Assembly: GCA_905210845.1 (NCBI GenBank) | Contig: CAJLYG010000084.1 | Coordinates: 1 to 11,522 of the forward strand | DNA from: an uncultured Prevotella sp. | GTDB lineage: Bacteria > Bacteroidota > Bacteroidia > Bacteroidales > Bacteroidaceae | Direction of reading: 5' to 3' | Length of the DNA: 11,522 nucleotides | Shown here: piece by piece, positions 1-7,245 of the stretch | How positions within the stretch are numbered: the stretch's first letter is position 1 | Layout of the letters: each line of letters opens with the position of its first letter | The notes under the pieces: model-generated | Seen by the model: only the letters and a program-made list of their open reading frames with translations | Databases searched by the model: none | Told to the model about the DNA's origin: nothing | Made by a program: the position numbers and the translations under genes

Positions 1-1
1 G

Positions 2-1552
2 AAGAGCATTCTTGGCAAGTTAGATTCATTAAAGAGAGCAGGGCTCTGTGTATACCCTTTCACTGATTTCCTAGTTTTCCCCAAATCAATATGGGATAAA
101 TATGGGGATCAGATTTCAGGAGTTGGACAGGTAGCAACTGATGCGGCTTCAGGAAAAAGAGCCAGAAAAGTAAATATCGAGAATCCATTAACTCAGAGAC
201 TTCTTAGAGCTCAGATATCAGAGATCTTTGATGCCTTCCCACAAATTGATGGATTGGTTGTTAGATTTGGCGAAACATATCTTCAAGATACCCCCTATCA
301 TCTGGGTGGTAGTCCAATAAGTGATAAGAATGCCATTCAAGACCATATACTATTCTTAAAAATACTTAGAGAAGAAGTTTGTGTTAAGAGGAATAAGAAA
401 CTCTTTTATAGGACATGGGATTTCGGCTATAATTTTCATTGTAATTCAGATTTCTACCTACAAGTAACAAATTCAATTGAACCACACCCCAATTTATTGT
501 TTGCAATCAAGTATCAACAAGGTGATTTCCATCGAAACTGTCAGTTCAATCCAACAATAGGAATTGGCCGACATCATCAAATCATAGAATCACAATCAAG
601 AATGGAAGCTTATGGAAAGGGTGCTCATCCTTATTACACAGCATCTGGAGTTATTAATGGTTGGCCGGAAACAAAATATGAGATAGATTGGGCAAAGTTT
701 AGAGTTACTAGGCAACTTCGAAGCAAGAAGAAACCCCGTGGCCTAAGAGATATTCTTCATACTGGAATTGTTGATGGTATAATGACGTGGTCGAATGGAG
801 GAGGATGGCAAGGTCCGTATATCAAAAATGAGATATGGACAGACCTAAATTGCTATGTATTAAGCAGATGGGCACAAGATACATCTAAATCAGAAAAGGA
901 GCTGTTTTATCAATTTGCGAAAGAAAAAGGGTTTGATAGTTGGAATTCTGATATCTTCCGGAAGATTGCTATGCTTAGTATTGAAGCAGTTAGGATGGGA
1001 CAACTTAATAGCTACTCTTCAAACCAAGTTTGGTGGACAAGGGATGAGTTCTTTTCTGCGATTGATAACAGAGAAGTTATTAAAGAAATTCATGAAAAGA
1101 ACCTTGAAAGGTTAGTACTTGAAGAAAAGAAAGAAGCAGTGGCTATGTGGGAACAGATAGAAGCTTTGGCAAATCAATTAGATTGTTCTGATAGTATTCT
1201 TATAGAGGCAATTAGAACCTCATGTACTTATGGGAGGATAAAATACCAATTGATCGAACAAATGTGGATAATGATGCTAAATTATTCTCCTGGTCGGCAA
1301 ATTCCTTTTAACAAAGTCTCTTTACTTAAAACTTCTATTGATAGGTATGATGAACTTTGGAAAGAGTGGAGGGATCTTTATCATACTCATGCGTTATGCG
1401 CAACTATCTACACAGACAAAGCTTTTAGGAATAAAAAAGAAGGTAGTATAGGGGAGTTTTGCGAAAAATTACGTATGAGCCTATTATCTATTCAACAAAA
1501 AAATAGTAGCTCTGTCCAAAGTACGCAATGTGTATATAGTGCTTCTAACTAA
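2..1552 (+). CDS. GH67 (alpha-glucuronidase)-like glycoside hydrolase, 5' end outside window
   Basis: The frame is open from base 2, so the gene starts upstream. The first start-like codon inside is a TTG at 254, in mid-domain and not a credible start. About 516 residues are visible, ending in TAA. From memory, the segment resembles the GH67 catalytic barrel: a strand ending in RFGETYL (visible residues 88-94), an IKYQQGDFHRN strand (170-180), a SRMEAYGKG segment (200-208) and a MTWSNGGGWQGP loop (262-273). Glu91, Asp175 and Glu202 fall where I would place the acidic catalytic residues of GH67; this is alignment by eye. The last 200 residues are a helical, charged C-terminal domain. The likely role is hydrolysis of an acidic or modified plant or host glycan, but the substrate is unknown. 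Base composition is low: 19/60 G+C at both 361-420 and 1321-1380, against about half in later genes. Arginine codons are mostly AGA/AGG. No linked polysaccharide-utilisation gene is visible. Confidence 0.6.
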   Translation, partial: KSILGKLDSLKRAGLCVYPFTDFLVFPKSIWDKYGDQISGVGQVATDAASGKRARKVNIENPLTQRLLRAQISEIFDAFPQIDGLVVRFGETYLQDTPYHLGGSPISDKNAIQDHILFLKILREEVCVKRNKKLFYRTWDFGYNFHCNSDFYLQVTNSIEPHPNLLFAIKYQQGDFHRNCQFNPTIGIGRHHQIIESQSRMEAYGKGAHPYYTASGVINGWPETKYEIDWAKFRVTRQLRSKKKPRGLRDILHTGIVDGIMTWSNGGGWQGPYIKNEIWTDLNCYVLSRWAQDTSKSEKELFYQFAKEKGFDSWNSDIFRKIAMLSIEAVRMGQLNSYSSNQVWWTRDEFFSAIDNREVIKEIHEKNLERLVLEEKKEAVAMWEQIEALANQLDCSDSILIEAIRTSCTYGRIKYQLIEQMWIMMLNYSPGRQIPFNKVSLLKTSIDRYDELWKEWRDLYHTHALCATIYTDKAFRNKKEGSIGEFCEKLRMSLLSIQQKNSSSVQSTQCVYSASN

Positions 1553-1562
1553 TTTTTGTTGA

Positions 1563-1611
1563 TTAAGCCTACGGCATCTACTTGTCATTAATTATGATGC
1601 CGAAGGCTTAA
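1563..1611. terminator. Long stem-loop between convergent genes, possible bidirectional terminator
   Basis: Bases 1563-1578 pair with 1596-1611 as a 16-bp stem with one A-A mismatch (1571/1603) around a 17-nt AT-rich loop. It lies 10 nt past the stop of the glycoside-hydrolase gene and 63 nt past the stop of ruvB, where either transcript would need to end. No T tract follows the stem on either strand, so it is not a textbook Rho-independent terminator. It could instead protect a 3' end. A second small hairpin (1626-1631 with 1636-1641) follows. Confidence 0.4.
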
Positions 1612-1674
1612 AAGATGTGCTTCCCTTTCCCATAAGGGAAAAAGACTTTCTTCCGTTAATTCAGAGAATGTGGG

Positions 1675-2709
1675 TTAGGTGTCAAATAATGTTGGCTCCA
1701 TGATATTCCCACTGTATGGGTTCCTCCCAAAATGCTGGTAAGCAAGTTCTGTCACCATTCTGCCTCGTGGTGTCCGCTTGATGAATCCTTCCATGATCAG
1801 ATAAGGCTCATACACTTCCTCAACGGTGCCAGAATCCTCACCAATGGCTGTGGCGATAGTGGTGATGCCTACAGGTCCACCCTTGAACTTGTCAATAATG
1901 GTCAGTAGGATCTTGTTGTCGATCTCGTCAAGACCGTATTGGTCGATGTTCAAGGCGGTCAGTGCCATTTGGGCAATCTCTGTGTTGATGCGTCCATTGC
2001 CTTTCACCTGTGCGAAATCCCGCACCCTCCGCAGCAGGGCGTTGGCAATACGGGGCGTACCTCTTGAGCGGCGGGAAATCTCCGATGCAGCTTCATCGTC
2101 AATGGGTACCTGAAGGATATGGGCAGACCGCTCGATGATTCTCTTTAGCGTGTCTGGATCATAGTATTCCAAGTGCAGGTTGATGCCGAATCGAGCCCTT
2201 AACGGGGCTGTAAGCAGACCACTTCTGGTCGTGGCTCCGATCAGCGTGAATGGGTTTAGGTCAATCTGGATAGACCTTGCCGAAGGACCTTTGTCGATCA
2301 TGATGTCTATACGGTAGTCTTCCATGGCGGAATAAAGATATTCCTCTACCACAGGAGAAAGGCGGTGGATCTCATCGATAAACAGCACGTCATTTGGCTC
2401 CAATGAAGTAAGGATACCTGCCAGGTCACCAGGCTTGTCCAGAACCGGACCGCTGGTAATCTTGAAACCTACTCCTAACTCATTGGCAATGATATTGCTC
2501 AAGGTGGTCTTGCCGAGACCAGGAGGACCATGGAGCAATGTGTGATCCAAGGGTTCTCCTCTGTATTTGGCAGCCTCTACAAAGACTTCTAAGTTCTCTA
2601 CTACCTTTTTCTGTCCGCAGAAATCAGCAAACTGAAGGGGTCGTAGCGCATTTTCGAATTCTTTTTCCGAGGATGATAAGTTTTCTTCTCTGATATCGAA
2701 ATCGTCCAT
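1675..2709 (-). CDS. ruvB: Holliday junction branch-migration ATPase RuvB
   Basis: RuvB is the hexameric AAA+ motor that, with RuvA, drives branch migration of Holliday junctions before RuvC cleavage. The 344-residue product has the full family layout: Walker A GPPGLGKT (61-68), Walker B VLFIDE (108-113), sensor 1 GATTR (158-162), arginine-finger region around RARFG (171-175), sensor 2 GTPR (217-220) and a C-terminal winged helix with RTPRGR (312-317). I start it at the ATG at 2709 ([10 protein letters not shown]), which suits Bacteroidota RuvB. A TTG nine codons upstream (2736) lies inside the predicted -7 promoter element, so it cannot be the start if that promoter is real. RuvA and RuvC are not in the window. 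The 168-nt gap upstream and the separate -7 element suggest it can be transcribed independently of dusB. Confidence 0.97.
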   Translation of the reverse strand: MDDFDIREENLSSSEKEFENALRPLQFADFCGQKKVVENLEVFVEAAKYRGEPLDHTLLHGPPGLGKTTLSNIIANELGVGFKITSGPVLDKPGDLAGILTSLEPNDVLFIDEIHRLSPVVEEYLYSAMEDYRIDIMIDKGPSARSIQIDLNPFTLIGATTRSGLLTAPLRARFGINLHLEYYDPDTLKRIIERSAHILQVPIDDEAASEISRRSRGTPRIANALLRRVRDFAQVKGNGRINTEIAQMALTALNIDQYGLDEIDNKILLTIIDKFKGGPVGITTIATAIGEDSGTVEEVYEPYLIMEGFIKRTPRGRMVTELAYQHFGRNPYSGNIMEPTLFDT

Positions 2710-2732
2710 GATGACTTTTACTCTATGATGAT

Positions 2733-2741
2733 GCAAAGGTA
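2733..2741 (-). promoter_or_regulatory. Candidate -7 promoter element for ruvB
   Basis: On the minus strand this reads TACCTTTGC, a full match to the Bacteroidales -7 consensus TAnnTTTGY, 23 nt before the chosen ruvB ATG. No TTTG stands at the usual 19-21 nt upstream (one occurs at 14 nt), so the -33 half is weak. The identical nine bases occur upstream of dapB. Confidence 0.5.
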
Positions 2742-2800
2742 ATAAAATAAAACCACAAATGAGGATACGGTCTTGTTATTTTTAGAGATCATTTGTTCTC

Positions 2801-2851
2801 ACCCAAGGCAATGCGTCCATAGCCTATCTCCAAGGCGTTGCCAAGATGGGT
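2801..2851. other. Weak stem-loop in the dusB-ruvB gap
   Basis: The 2710-2877 spacer holds no gene that I can support. Within it, 2807-2814 can pair with 2835-2842 (8 bp including one G-U), and 2801-2804 with 2848-2851 outside an internal loop. It could be a 3' structure for the dusB transcript or chance. No T tract follows on the minus strand. Confidence 0.2.
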
Positions 2852-2877
2852 CCATCAGGAATGGCTCTTTGTGGCTT

Positions 2878-3858
2878 TTAGGCAAGGCGCTGACGGCAAT
2901 CCTCTAAGATACGTGTCAGTTCCTCTGCGGTATTAGCCCGGAGCATGGCTATTCGAGTCTGGCGGAAGTCAGGGATACCCTTGAAGATAGGGCTGGCGGC
3001 CAAATGGCGCCGGGTATGCAGGATTCCGCGATACTCATCAATCCTCTCTATATTGATGTTGAGCTGTTCCTCCAAGATATCTATCTTCTTGTTCAGGTCA
3101 AGGGTGGGATCTGGTGCTTTCCCGTCGAGGTAATCCCGGATTTCCTTGAAGATCCAAGGGCGTCCAAACGTTGCTCTGCCGACCATTACTGCATCAACGC
3201 CATACCTCTCAAATGCCTCCTTCGCTTGTTCTGGCGAGGTGATATCCCCATTGCCGATGATAGGTATGGTGATGCGTGGATTCCGCTTTACTTCCCCTAT
3301 CAGCGTCCAGTCGGCAGAACCTGTATACATCTGGCTACGTGTCCTACCGTGGATGGTGAGAGCTTGAATGCCACAGTCTTGTAGCTGTTCGGCAAGTTCT
3401 GTGATGATCAGATGATTTTGGTCCCATCCCAAGCGCGTCTTTACAGTCACGGGCGTATGCACGGCTTTGACAACAGCCCGTGTGATCTCTAACATGAGCG
3501 GGATATTCTTGAGCATGCCTGCTCCCGCTCCTTTCCCAGCAACCTTTTTCACTGGACAGCCAAAGTTAAGGTCGATGATGTCGGGATGTGCCTCTTCCAC
3601 GATCTTGGCCGCCTCAACCATCGAATCAACATCCCTGCCATAGATCTGGATTCCTACGGGGCGCTCAGAGTCACTGATCGTCAGTTTCTTGAGGGTCGCC
3701 TGTATCGACCTGACCAATGCCTCTGCACTAACGAACTCTGTATATACCATTGAGGCTCCATATCGCTTACAGAGTAAGCGGAACCCGATGTCTGTGACGT
3801 CTTCCATGGGTGCCAGGAAGACGGGCTGATGCCCGAACTCTATGTTTCCGATTTTCAT
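2878..3858 (-). CDS. dusB: tRNA-dihydrouridine synthase, DusB type
   Basis: This is an FMN-dependent enzyme that reduces specific uridines in tRNA to dihydrouridine using NAD(P)H. The 326-residue product has the Dus TIM barrel: FLAPMEDVTD near the N terminus (14-23), the LNFGCPVKKV motif (97-106) with catalytic Cys101, the KTRLGW strand (140-145), the IHGRTR loop (169-174), and FMN phosphate-binding IGNGDI (201-206) and VGRATFGRPW (226-235). A C-terminal helical tRNA-binding domain follows. I chose the ATG at 3858 (MKIGNIEFG); a GTG two codons upstream is possible but less likely. It lies 42 nt downstream of the WbqC-like gene on the same strand and may be read through from that operon. It also has a -7 element only 7 nt before its ATG. 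Assignment to DusB rather than another Dus subfamily rests on overall resemblance. Confidence 0.93.
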   Translation of the reverse strand: MKIGNIEFGHQPVFLAPMEDVTDIGFRLLCKRYGASMVYTEFVSAEALVRSIQATLKKLTISDSERPVGIQIYGRDVDSMVEAAKIVEEAHPDIIDLNFGCPVKKVAGKGAGAGMLKNIPLMLEITRAVVKAVHTPVTVKTRLGWDQNHLIITELAEQLQDCGIQALTIHGRTRSQMYTGSADWTLIGEVKRNPRITIPIIGNGDITSPEQAKEAFERYGVDAVMVGRATFGRPWIFKEIRDYLDGKAPDPTLDLNKKIDILEEQLNINIERIDEYRGILHTRRHLAASPIFKGIPDFRQTRIAMLRANTAEELTRILEDCRQRLA

Positions 3859-3865
3859 TTTCACT

Positions 3866-3874
3866 GCAAAATTA
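3866..3874 (-). promoter_or_regulatory. Candidate -7 promoter element for dusB
   Basis: The minus strand reads TAATTTTGC, matching TAnnTTTGY, with only 7 nt between it and the dusB ATG. If used, the transcript would begin within a few bases of the start codon. I see no -33 TTTG at the usual distance, so this may be a chance match. Confidence 0.35.
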
Positions 3875-3900
3875 CAAAAGATTTCTGCCTTTTCCCTCGT

Positions 3901-4506
3901 TTATAGATAGAAAATGGCTTCGTTGCCTTCATTGAAGAGTAAATCTAAGATACTGAGATTGGCTACGAATCCATATTTCTGTCCATACACCTGATAATAG
4001 GGTTGGGGATGGAAGTCTTCGTCAGGTAGGGGATGCTTGGGGCGGATCACATCCCGGAAGTCATGACGGCATGCCGCAAGATATTCATCAGTAGGCTCTA
4101 TATGGGGGCGTACGTCCAAAAGCTCACAGACCTTTTCTGTGATCTCCCAGTTGAAATCATAGAGATATTTCCATTGCTTCTCAAAGAAAGGTCGAATATC
4201 ATCTGCATAGAATTCAAAGAACGGACTCTCTCCATAGGCCGACATCAATGCATTCCAATGGAGATGCTTCCAATTGCCATGGTCGCTGATCTTCACATCT
4301 TTCATCGGGCATTTCAAATCTTCAAATTTCTCAATGGGGATGGTCAGGCTCTGTGGTCCTTGAGTCGTCATGATAATACAACGGTTGCGGTAAGTCTGCT
4401 TGATGAAATGGTCGTATTGCTCAATGAGGCATCTGTCATAGCGATTGAGCTTCTGGTACCACTGCACAGGTCCGAAATAAGCAGAAGAAAGTATAGCTAT
4501 TTCCAT
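3901..4506 (-). CDS. WbqC-like family protein
   Basis: The 201-residue protein resembles the WbqC-like family. WbqC itself is named from an O-antigen gene cluster, but the biochemical role of the family is not firmly established. Visible hallmarks are the N-terminal LSSAYFGPVQWYQKL (6-20), a central strand with TIPIEK (55-60), and the conserved HWNALMSAYGESPFFEFY stretch (83-100) rich in aromatic residues. There is no signal peptide or membrane segment, so it is probably cytoplasmic. Its ATG at 4506 lies inside the end of the upstream S26-like gene (10-nt overlap), so the two are probably translationally coupled and part of the dapB-lepB operon. A role in envelope or surface-glycan assembly fits the family name and neighbours but is inference. 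Confidence 0.8.
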   Translation of the reverse strand: MEIAILSSAYFGPVQWYQKLNRYDRCLIEQYDHFIKQTYRNRCIIMTTQGPQSLTIPIEKFEDLKCPMKDVKISDHGNWKHLHWNALMSAYGESPFFEFYADDIRPFFEKQWKYLYDFNWEITEKVCELLDVRPHIEPTDEYLAACRHDFRDVIRPKHPLPDEDFHPQPYYQVYGQKYGFVANLSILDLLFNEGNEAIFYL

Positions 4507-4910
4507 AAGCCCAGATTAAATAAGCGATATGCTTTCCCAACAATATTTTGGTAGGGGACTAAGGTGGACATGCCCCCGACCACAACTAAATAATCCCTAC
4601 ATATCTCGCAATGGCAACGGGAGCAACATCTTCCTGGGATCATATATTGATTCCCATAGCATCTTACTGTATCTCCGGGGACAGCCTTGATCTGCCCTAT
4701 AAAGTTCTGTCCCTTGCAGAATACGATGATATCTCCCACTTGGAAAGAGTCGCGTACAAGTTTGTTTACCATCACCCGGTCACCGGCTTTCAGCGCAGGT
4801 TGCGCGATTGTGTTCGGTACGGTATAGATGGTAATTGCATAGGTGCGTACAATGAATATCACCAAGATTGTGACTGCAAGCACCAGCACAAACTTGAGCG
4901 CTTCTTTCAT
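4497..4910 (-). CDS. Small S26-family signal-peptidase homologue lacking the catalytic Ser
   Basis: The 137-residue protein has one N-terminal transmembrane helix (about 5-27), followed by a region clearly related to signal peptidase I: GDRVMVNK (43-50), VGDIIVF (58-64) and IKAVPGD (74-80), where Lys75 matches the family's general base. At the nucleophile position, however, the sequence is VPNTIAQP (31-38). Where active LepB has Ser before Met/Leu, this has Ile35. The C-terminal box GDNR...SRYWG seen in the neighbouring LepB is missing. Instead there is a cysteine cluster (C95, C96, C99, C101, C104, plus C65 and C84) that could bind metal or form disulfides. It is probably not a peptidase; it could assist or regulate LepB. 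It starts 3 nt after the lepB stop and overlaps the WbqC-like gene by 10 nt. Homology is well supported; the inactive state is inferred from the substitution. Confidence 0.82.
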   Translation of the reverse strand: MKEALKFVLVLAVTILVIFIVRTYAITIYTVPNTIAQPALKAGDRVMVNKLVRDSFQVGDIIVFCKGQNFIGQIKAVPGDTVRCYGNQYMIPGRCCSRCHCEICRDYLVVVGGMSTLVPYQNIVGKAYRLFNLGLWK

Positions 4911-4913
4911 TTA

Positions 4914-6359
4914 TTATTTGATGTTATCTACAAATTTGAACAGACGACTCCAACGGATTCCACTGAAGCCTCGACGGTCTTGGTCATGTGACCACCAGAT
5001 AAAAATTGGCTTCCCGACGATATGGTCCTCAGGGACAAATCCCCAGTAACGGGAGTCGGCACTGTTATGACGGTTATCTCCCATCATCCAGTAGTAGTCC
5101 ATTTTGAACGTGTACTTATGGGCTGGTTTGCCGTTGATATAGATTTTCCCATTCCTTACTTGCAAGTCATTACCTTCATAGACGCGGATAGGGCGTTCGT
5201 AGATCGGCAGATTCTTCAGGGTCAGGACGATGCTCTTTCCTTTCTTGGGAATCCAGATTGGACCATAGTTGTCACGCGTCCAACCTGTATATGAATTCAA
5301 GGGATACAGGTCACCGGTGGTAGCATCTGTATTCAGAGTGATGCTGCTCACGATATCCTTGCGCGCTTTCAGAGCCTTCAAAGCTGTGCTTGTCAGTGGC
5401 ATGTAGCCATTCTCATTCAGGCTGGTCAAGTCTTCCATGGATATGCCTAACTGATGCATCAGGTCTTCGGGAATATCCTGCTTTAGCTTTACATAATAGC
5501 TATATTGCACCTGATCCGGTTCCTTGTTCGGCTTTCCGTCTAAGTAAACGATCCTGTTCTTGATCTGCAAGGTCTGTCCTGGCAATCCTACACAACGCTT
5601 GACGTAGTTTTCACGACGGTCAGTCGGTCGGTGGATGATCGATCCGAATTTTACGGGGTTGTCAACGATATACTGCCTTCCAATAGCATAGAGCTTATTG
5701 AAATAAGAAATCTGTTGCAAAGGTGTTAATGCCGACTCATCCACGGGAGCGTTCTGCTCTTCATAGATCTGCCGGCCGAAGGAATATACCATCTGATAAT
5801 AATCAGCAGCCTGATAAGATTCTTCATCCACCAGCGTGTCACCGGCAGGATAGTTGAATACAACGATGTCATTCAGTTTGACATTTCCCAATCCTTTGAC
5901 ACGTCTGTATTTCCAATGGGGCCATTCAATGTATGATTTGCAATTGAAGACAGGGAGGGTATGTTGCGTGAGGGGCATGGTCAAAGGCGTCTCAGGGATG
6001 CGCGGTCCGTAGCTAACCTTGCTCACAAATAGATAATCACCTGTCAACAGGCTCTTTTCCAGGGAAGAGGAAGGAATCACATAATTCTGGAAAAAGAAAA
6101 GATTGATAAAGTAGACTGCTACCAAAGCAAAGACCAAGGCATCCACCCAGCTCATAATGAAGCGCACGGGACGCTCCGCGTCTTTCCACCATTGCCAACG
6201 GATCTTCTTGGTAATGTATATATCATAAATGAACGGTACGACGATGAGACCTAACCAGCTCTTTACCCATACCAGGAACAAAAGATAGAGTGCCAGTACA
6301 ATCAGGAACTTCCGCCATTGTACTTTCATGTTCAACTGTGCTTTTTGCTTGTCAATCAT
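4914..6359 (-). CDS. lepB: Signal peptidase I (LepB), long Bacteroidota form
   Basis: LepB cleaves signal peptides from exported preproteins at the outer face of the inner membrane with a Ser-Lys dyad. The 481-residue product has hydrophobic segments at about 17-46 and 68-92, then box B VIPSSSLEKSLLTGDYLFVSK (from 94) with the nucleophile predicted at Ser99. Box D is NYVKRCVGLPGQ (251-262) with general base Lys254, and box E is GDNRHNSADSRYWG (427-440). It is much longer than the E. coli enzyme (324 residues) because of two insertions: one between the nucleophile and lysine (about 115-250) and one after box D (about 280-400). Such insertions are usual in Bacteroidota LepB as I recall. The ATG at 6359 lies 5 nt after the dapB stop. 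The next gene, a degenerate S26 paralogue, starts 3 nt downstream, so these are co-transcribed. No catalytic residue is missing. Confidence 0.95.
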   Translation of the reverse strand: MIDKQKAQLNMKVQWRKFLIVLALYLLFLVWVKSWLGLIVVPFIYDIYITKKIRWQWWKDAERPVRFIMSWVDALVFALVAVYFINLFFFQNYVIPSSSLEKSLLTGDYLFVSKVSYGPRIPETPLTMPLTQHTLPVFNCKSYIEWPHWKYRRVKGLGNVKLNDIVVFNYPAGDTLVDEESYQAADYYQMVYSFGRQIYEEQNAPVDESALTPLQQISYFNKLYAIGRQYIVDNPVKFGSIIHRPTDRRENYVKRCVGLPGQTLQIKNRIVYLDGKPNKEPDQVQYSYYVKLKQDIPEDLMHQLGISMEDLTSLNENGYMPLTSTALKALKARKDIVSSITLNTDATTGDLYPLNSYTGWTRDNYGPIWIPKKGKSIVLTLKNLPIYERPIRVYEGNDLQVRNGKIYINGKPAHKYTFKMDYYWMMGDNRHNSADSRYWGFVPEDHIVGKPIFIWWSHDQDRRGFSGIRWSRLFKFVDNIK

Positions 6360-6364
6360 TGCTA

Positions 6365-7120
6365 TTAGAATTTAAACAAATCACTTGTAGTCAATAATCC
6401 CTGATGGTTCAAGGTGTATTCTGCGGCAAGTACAGCTCCCAAGGCAAAGCCCTTGCGTGAATGGGCATCATGTGTGATGGTAATCCGGTCGGCTTCACTG
6501 TCATAGGAAATACTGTGGATGCCCGGTACCTCATCCCTTCGAATGCTCTCAATGGCGATCTTGTCGCCTGCAACGTCATTGCTGCCGGTTATCGTACCGT
6601 CTGCATGTTGCTGGATGCCTTTCACCCATCCATCCTTGCGGTCAAGTCGTTCGATAATATCCTCGGCAAGGGTGATGGCTGTCCCGCTCGGCGCATCCAA
6701 TTTATGGACATGGTGGATCTCTACCATTGAGACTTGATACTGGGGAAATCCGTTCATGATCTCTGCTAACTTCTTGTTGATGGCAGAGAAAATGGCAACG
6801 CCCACAGAGAAGTTGGAAGCCCAGAACAAAGTCTGTCCACCTTCTGCGCACATCCTCTTGACATCCTCCCCATGATCTTTCATCCAGCCTGTAGAACCAC
6901 TGACTACCTTAACATGGTGCTTGAAAGCCCTTAGGTAATTTCCATAGGCAGCTTGTGGAGCTGTAAATTCAATGGCAACATCTGCAGAAGCGAATGCAGG
7001 AGAATCAAAGTCTTCTTGATTATCAATATCGATGATACTGACAATTTCATGACCACGACTAAGGGCAATCTGCTCAATCATCTTGCCCATCTTACCGTAG
7101 CCTATCAAAGCAATTTTCAT
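6365..7120 (-). CDS. dapB: 4-hydroxy-tetrahydrodipicolinate reductase DapB
   Basis: DapB reduces 4-hydroxy-tetrahydrodipicolinate to tetrahydrodipicolinate with NAD(P)H, the second pathway-specific step towards diaminopimelate (for peptidoglycan) and lysine. The 251-residue product opens with a Rossmann motif GYGKMGKM (7-14), and Asp31/Asp33 at the end of the second strand are consistent with NADH use. It carries STGW (76-79) and the signature EIHHVHKLDAPSGTA (134-148). His136 and Lys140 correspond to E. coli His159 and Lys163. C-terminal SRKGFALGAVLAA (221-233) fits the family. I start at the ATG at 7120 (MKIALIGYG); a longer reading from 7165 would run across the predicted promoter. It is the first gene of a tight minus-strand operon with lepB, the S26-like gene and the WbqC-like gene, so it sets transcription for the export genes. 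Confidence 0.96.
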   Translation of the reverse strand: MKIALIGYGKMGKMIEQIALSRGHEIVSIIDIDNQEDFDSPAFASADVAIEFTAPQAAYGNYLRAFKHHVKVVSGSTGWMKDHGEDVKRMCAEGGQTLFWASNFSVGVAIFSAINKKLAEIMNGFPQYQVSMVEIHHVHKLDAPSGTAITLAEDIIERLDRKDGWVKGIQQHADGTITGSNDVAGDKIAIESIRRDEVPGIHSISYDSEADRITITHDAHSRKGFALGAVLAAEYTLNHQGLLTTSDLFKF

Positions 7121-7141
7121 ATGAACTCGAATTAATTTCCC

Positions 7142-7150
7142 GCAAAGGTA
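7142..7150 (-). promoter_or_regulatory. Candidate -7 promoter element for the dapB-lepB operon
   Basis: The minus strand reads TACCTTTGC, matching TAnnTTTGY and identical to the element before ruvB. It lies 21 nt before the dapB ATG. The -33 element is not evident. The position supports the ATG at 7120 over upstream alternatives. Confidence 0.5.
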
Positions 7151-7159
7151 AGTATTTTT

Positions 7160-7172
7160 ACCCATATTGGGT
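7160..7172. promoter_or_regulatory. Small palindrome overlapping the dapB upstream promoter region
   Basis: The sequence has 5-bp arms ACCCA (7160-7164) and TGGGT (7168-7172) around TAT. It sits 10-22 nt upstream of the dapB -7 element, where a -33 element or an operator would be. It could be a repressor site or chance; no regulator can be named. Confidence 0.2.
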
Positions 7173-7245
7173 TGATTTTCAGGCTAAAAAATACAATTTA
7201 TACGTTTCTTTAGTACTCTTTTCATGGTATTCAAGAATAATTTTG

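Noticed and set aside
254..256. TTG as a start for the glycoside-hydrolase gene
   Set aside because: The frame is open back to base 2, and the TTG lies within the conserved barrel, just before the strand carrying the putative catalytic Glu. The gene begins outside the window.
1626..1641. Small hairpin (6-bp stem, 4-nt loop) after the long stem-loop
   Set aside because: The stem is short and A/T-biased and has no T tract on either strand, so I did not call it a terminator by itself.
2710..2736. Nine-codon N-terminal extension of RuvB (His-rich, TTG start)
   Set aside because: The TTG lies in the predicted -7 element, and the ATG at 2709 gives the usual RuvB N terminus.
4033..4554. Plus-strand open frame of 173 codons opposite the WbqC-like gene
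   Set aside because: It is antisense to two well-supported genes and shows no recognisable domain. The other long frames opposite dusB, lepB, dapB and dprA were dropped for the same reason.
7121..7165. Longer dapB reading starting at 7165
   Set aside because: It would add 15 residues ahead of the Rossmann strand that starts MKIALIGYG, and it covers the predicted promoter.
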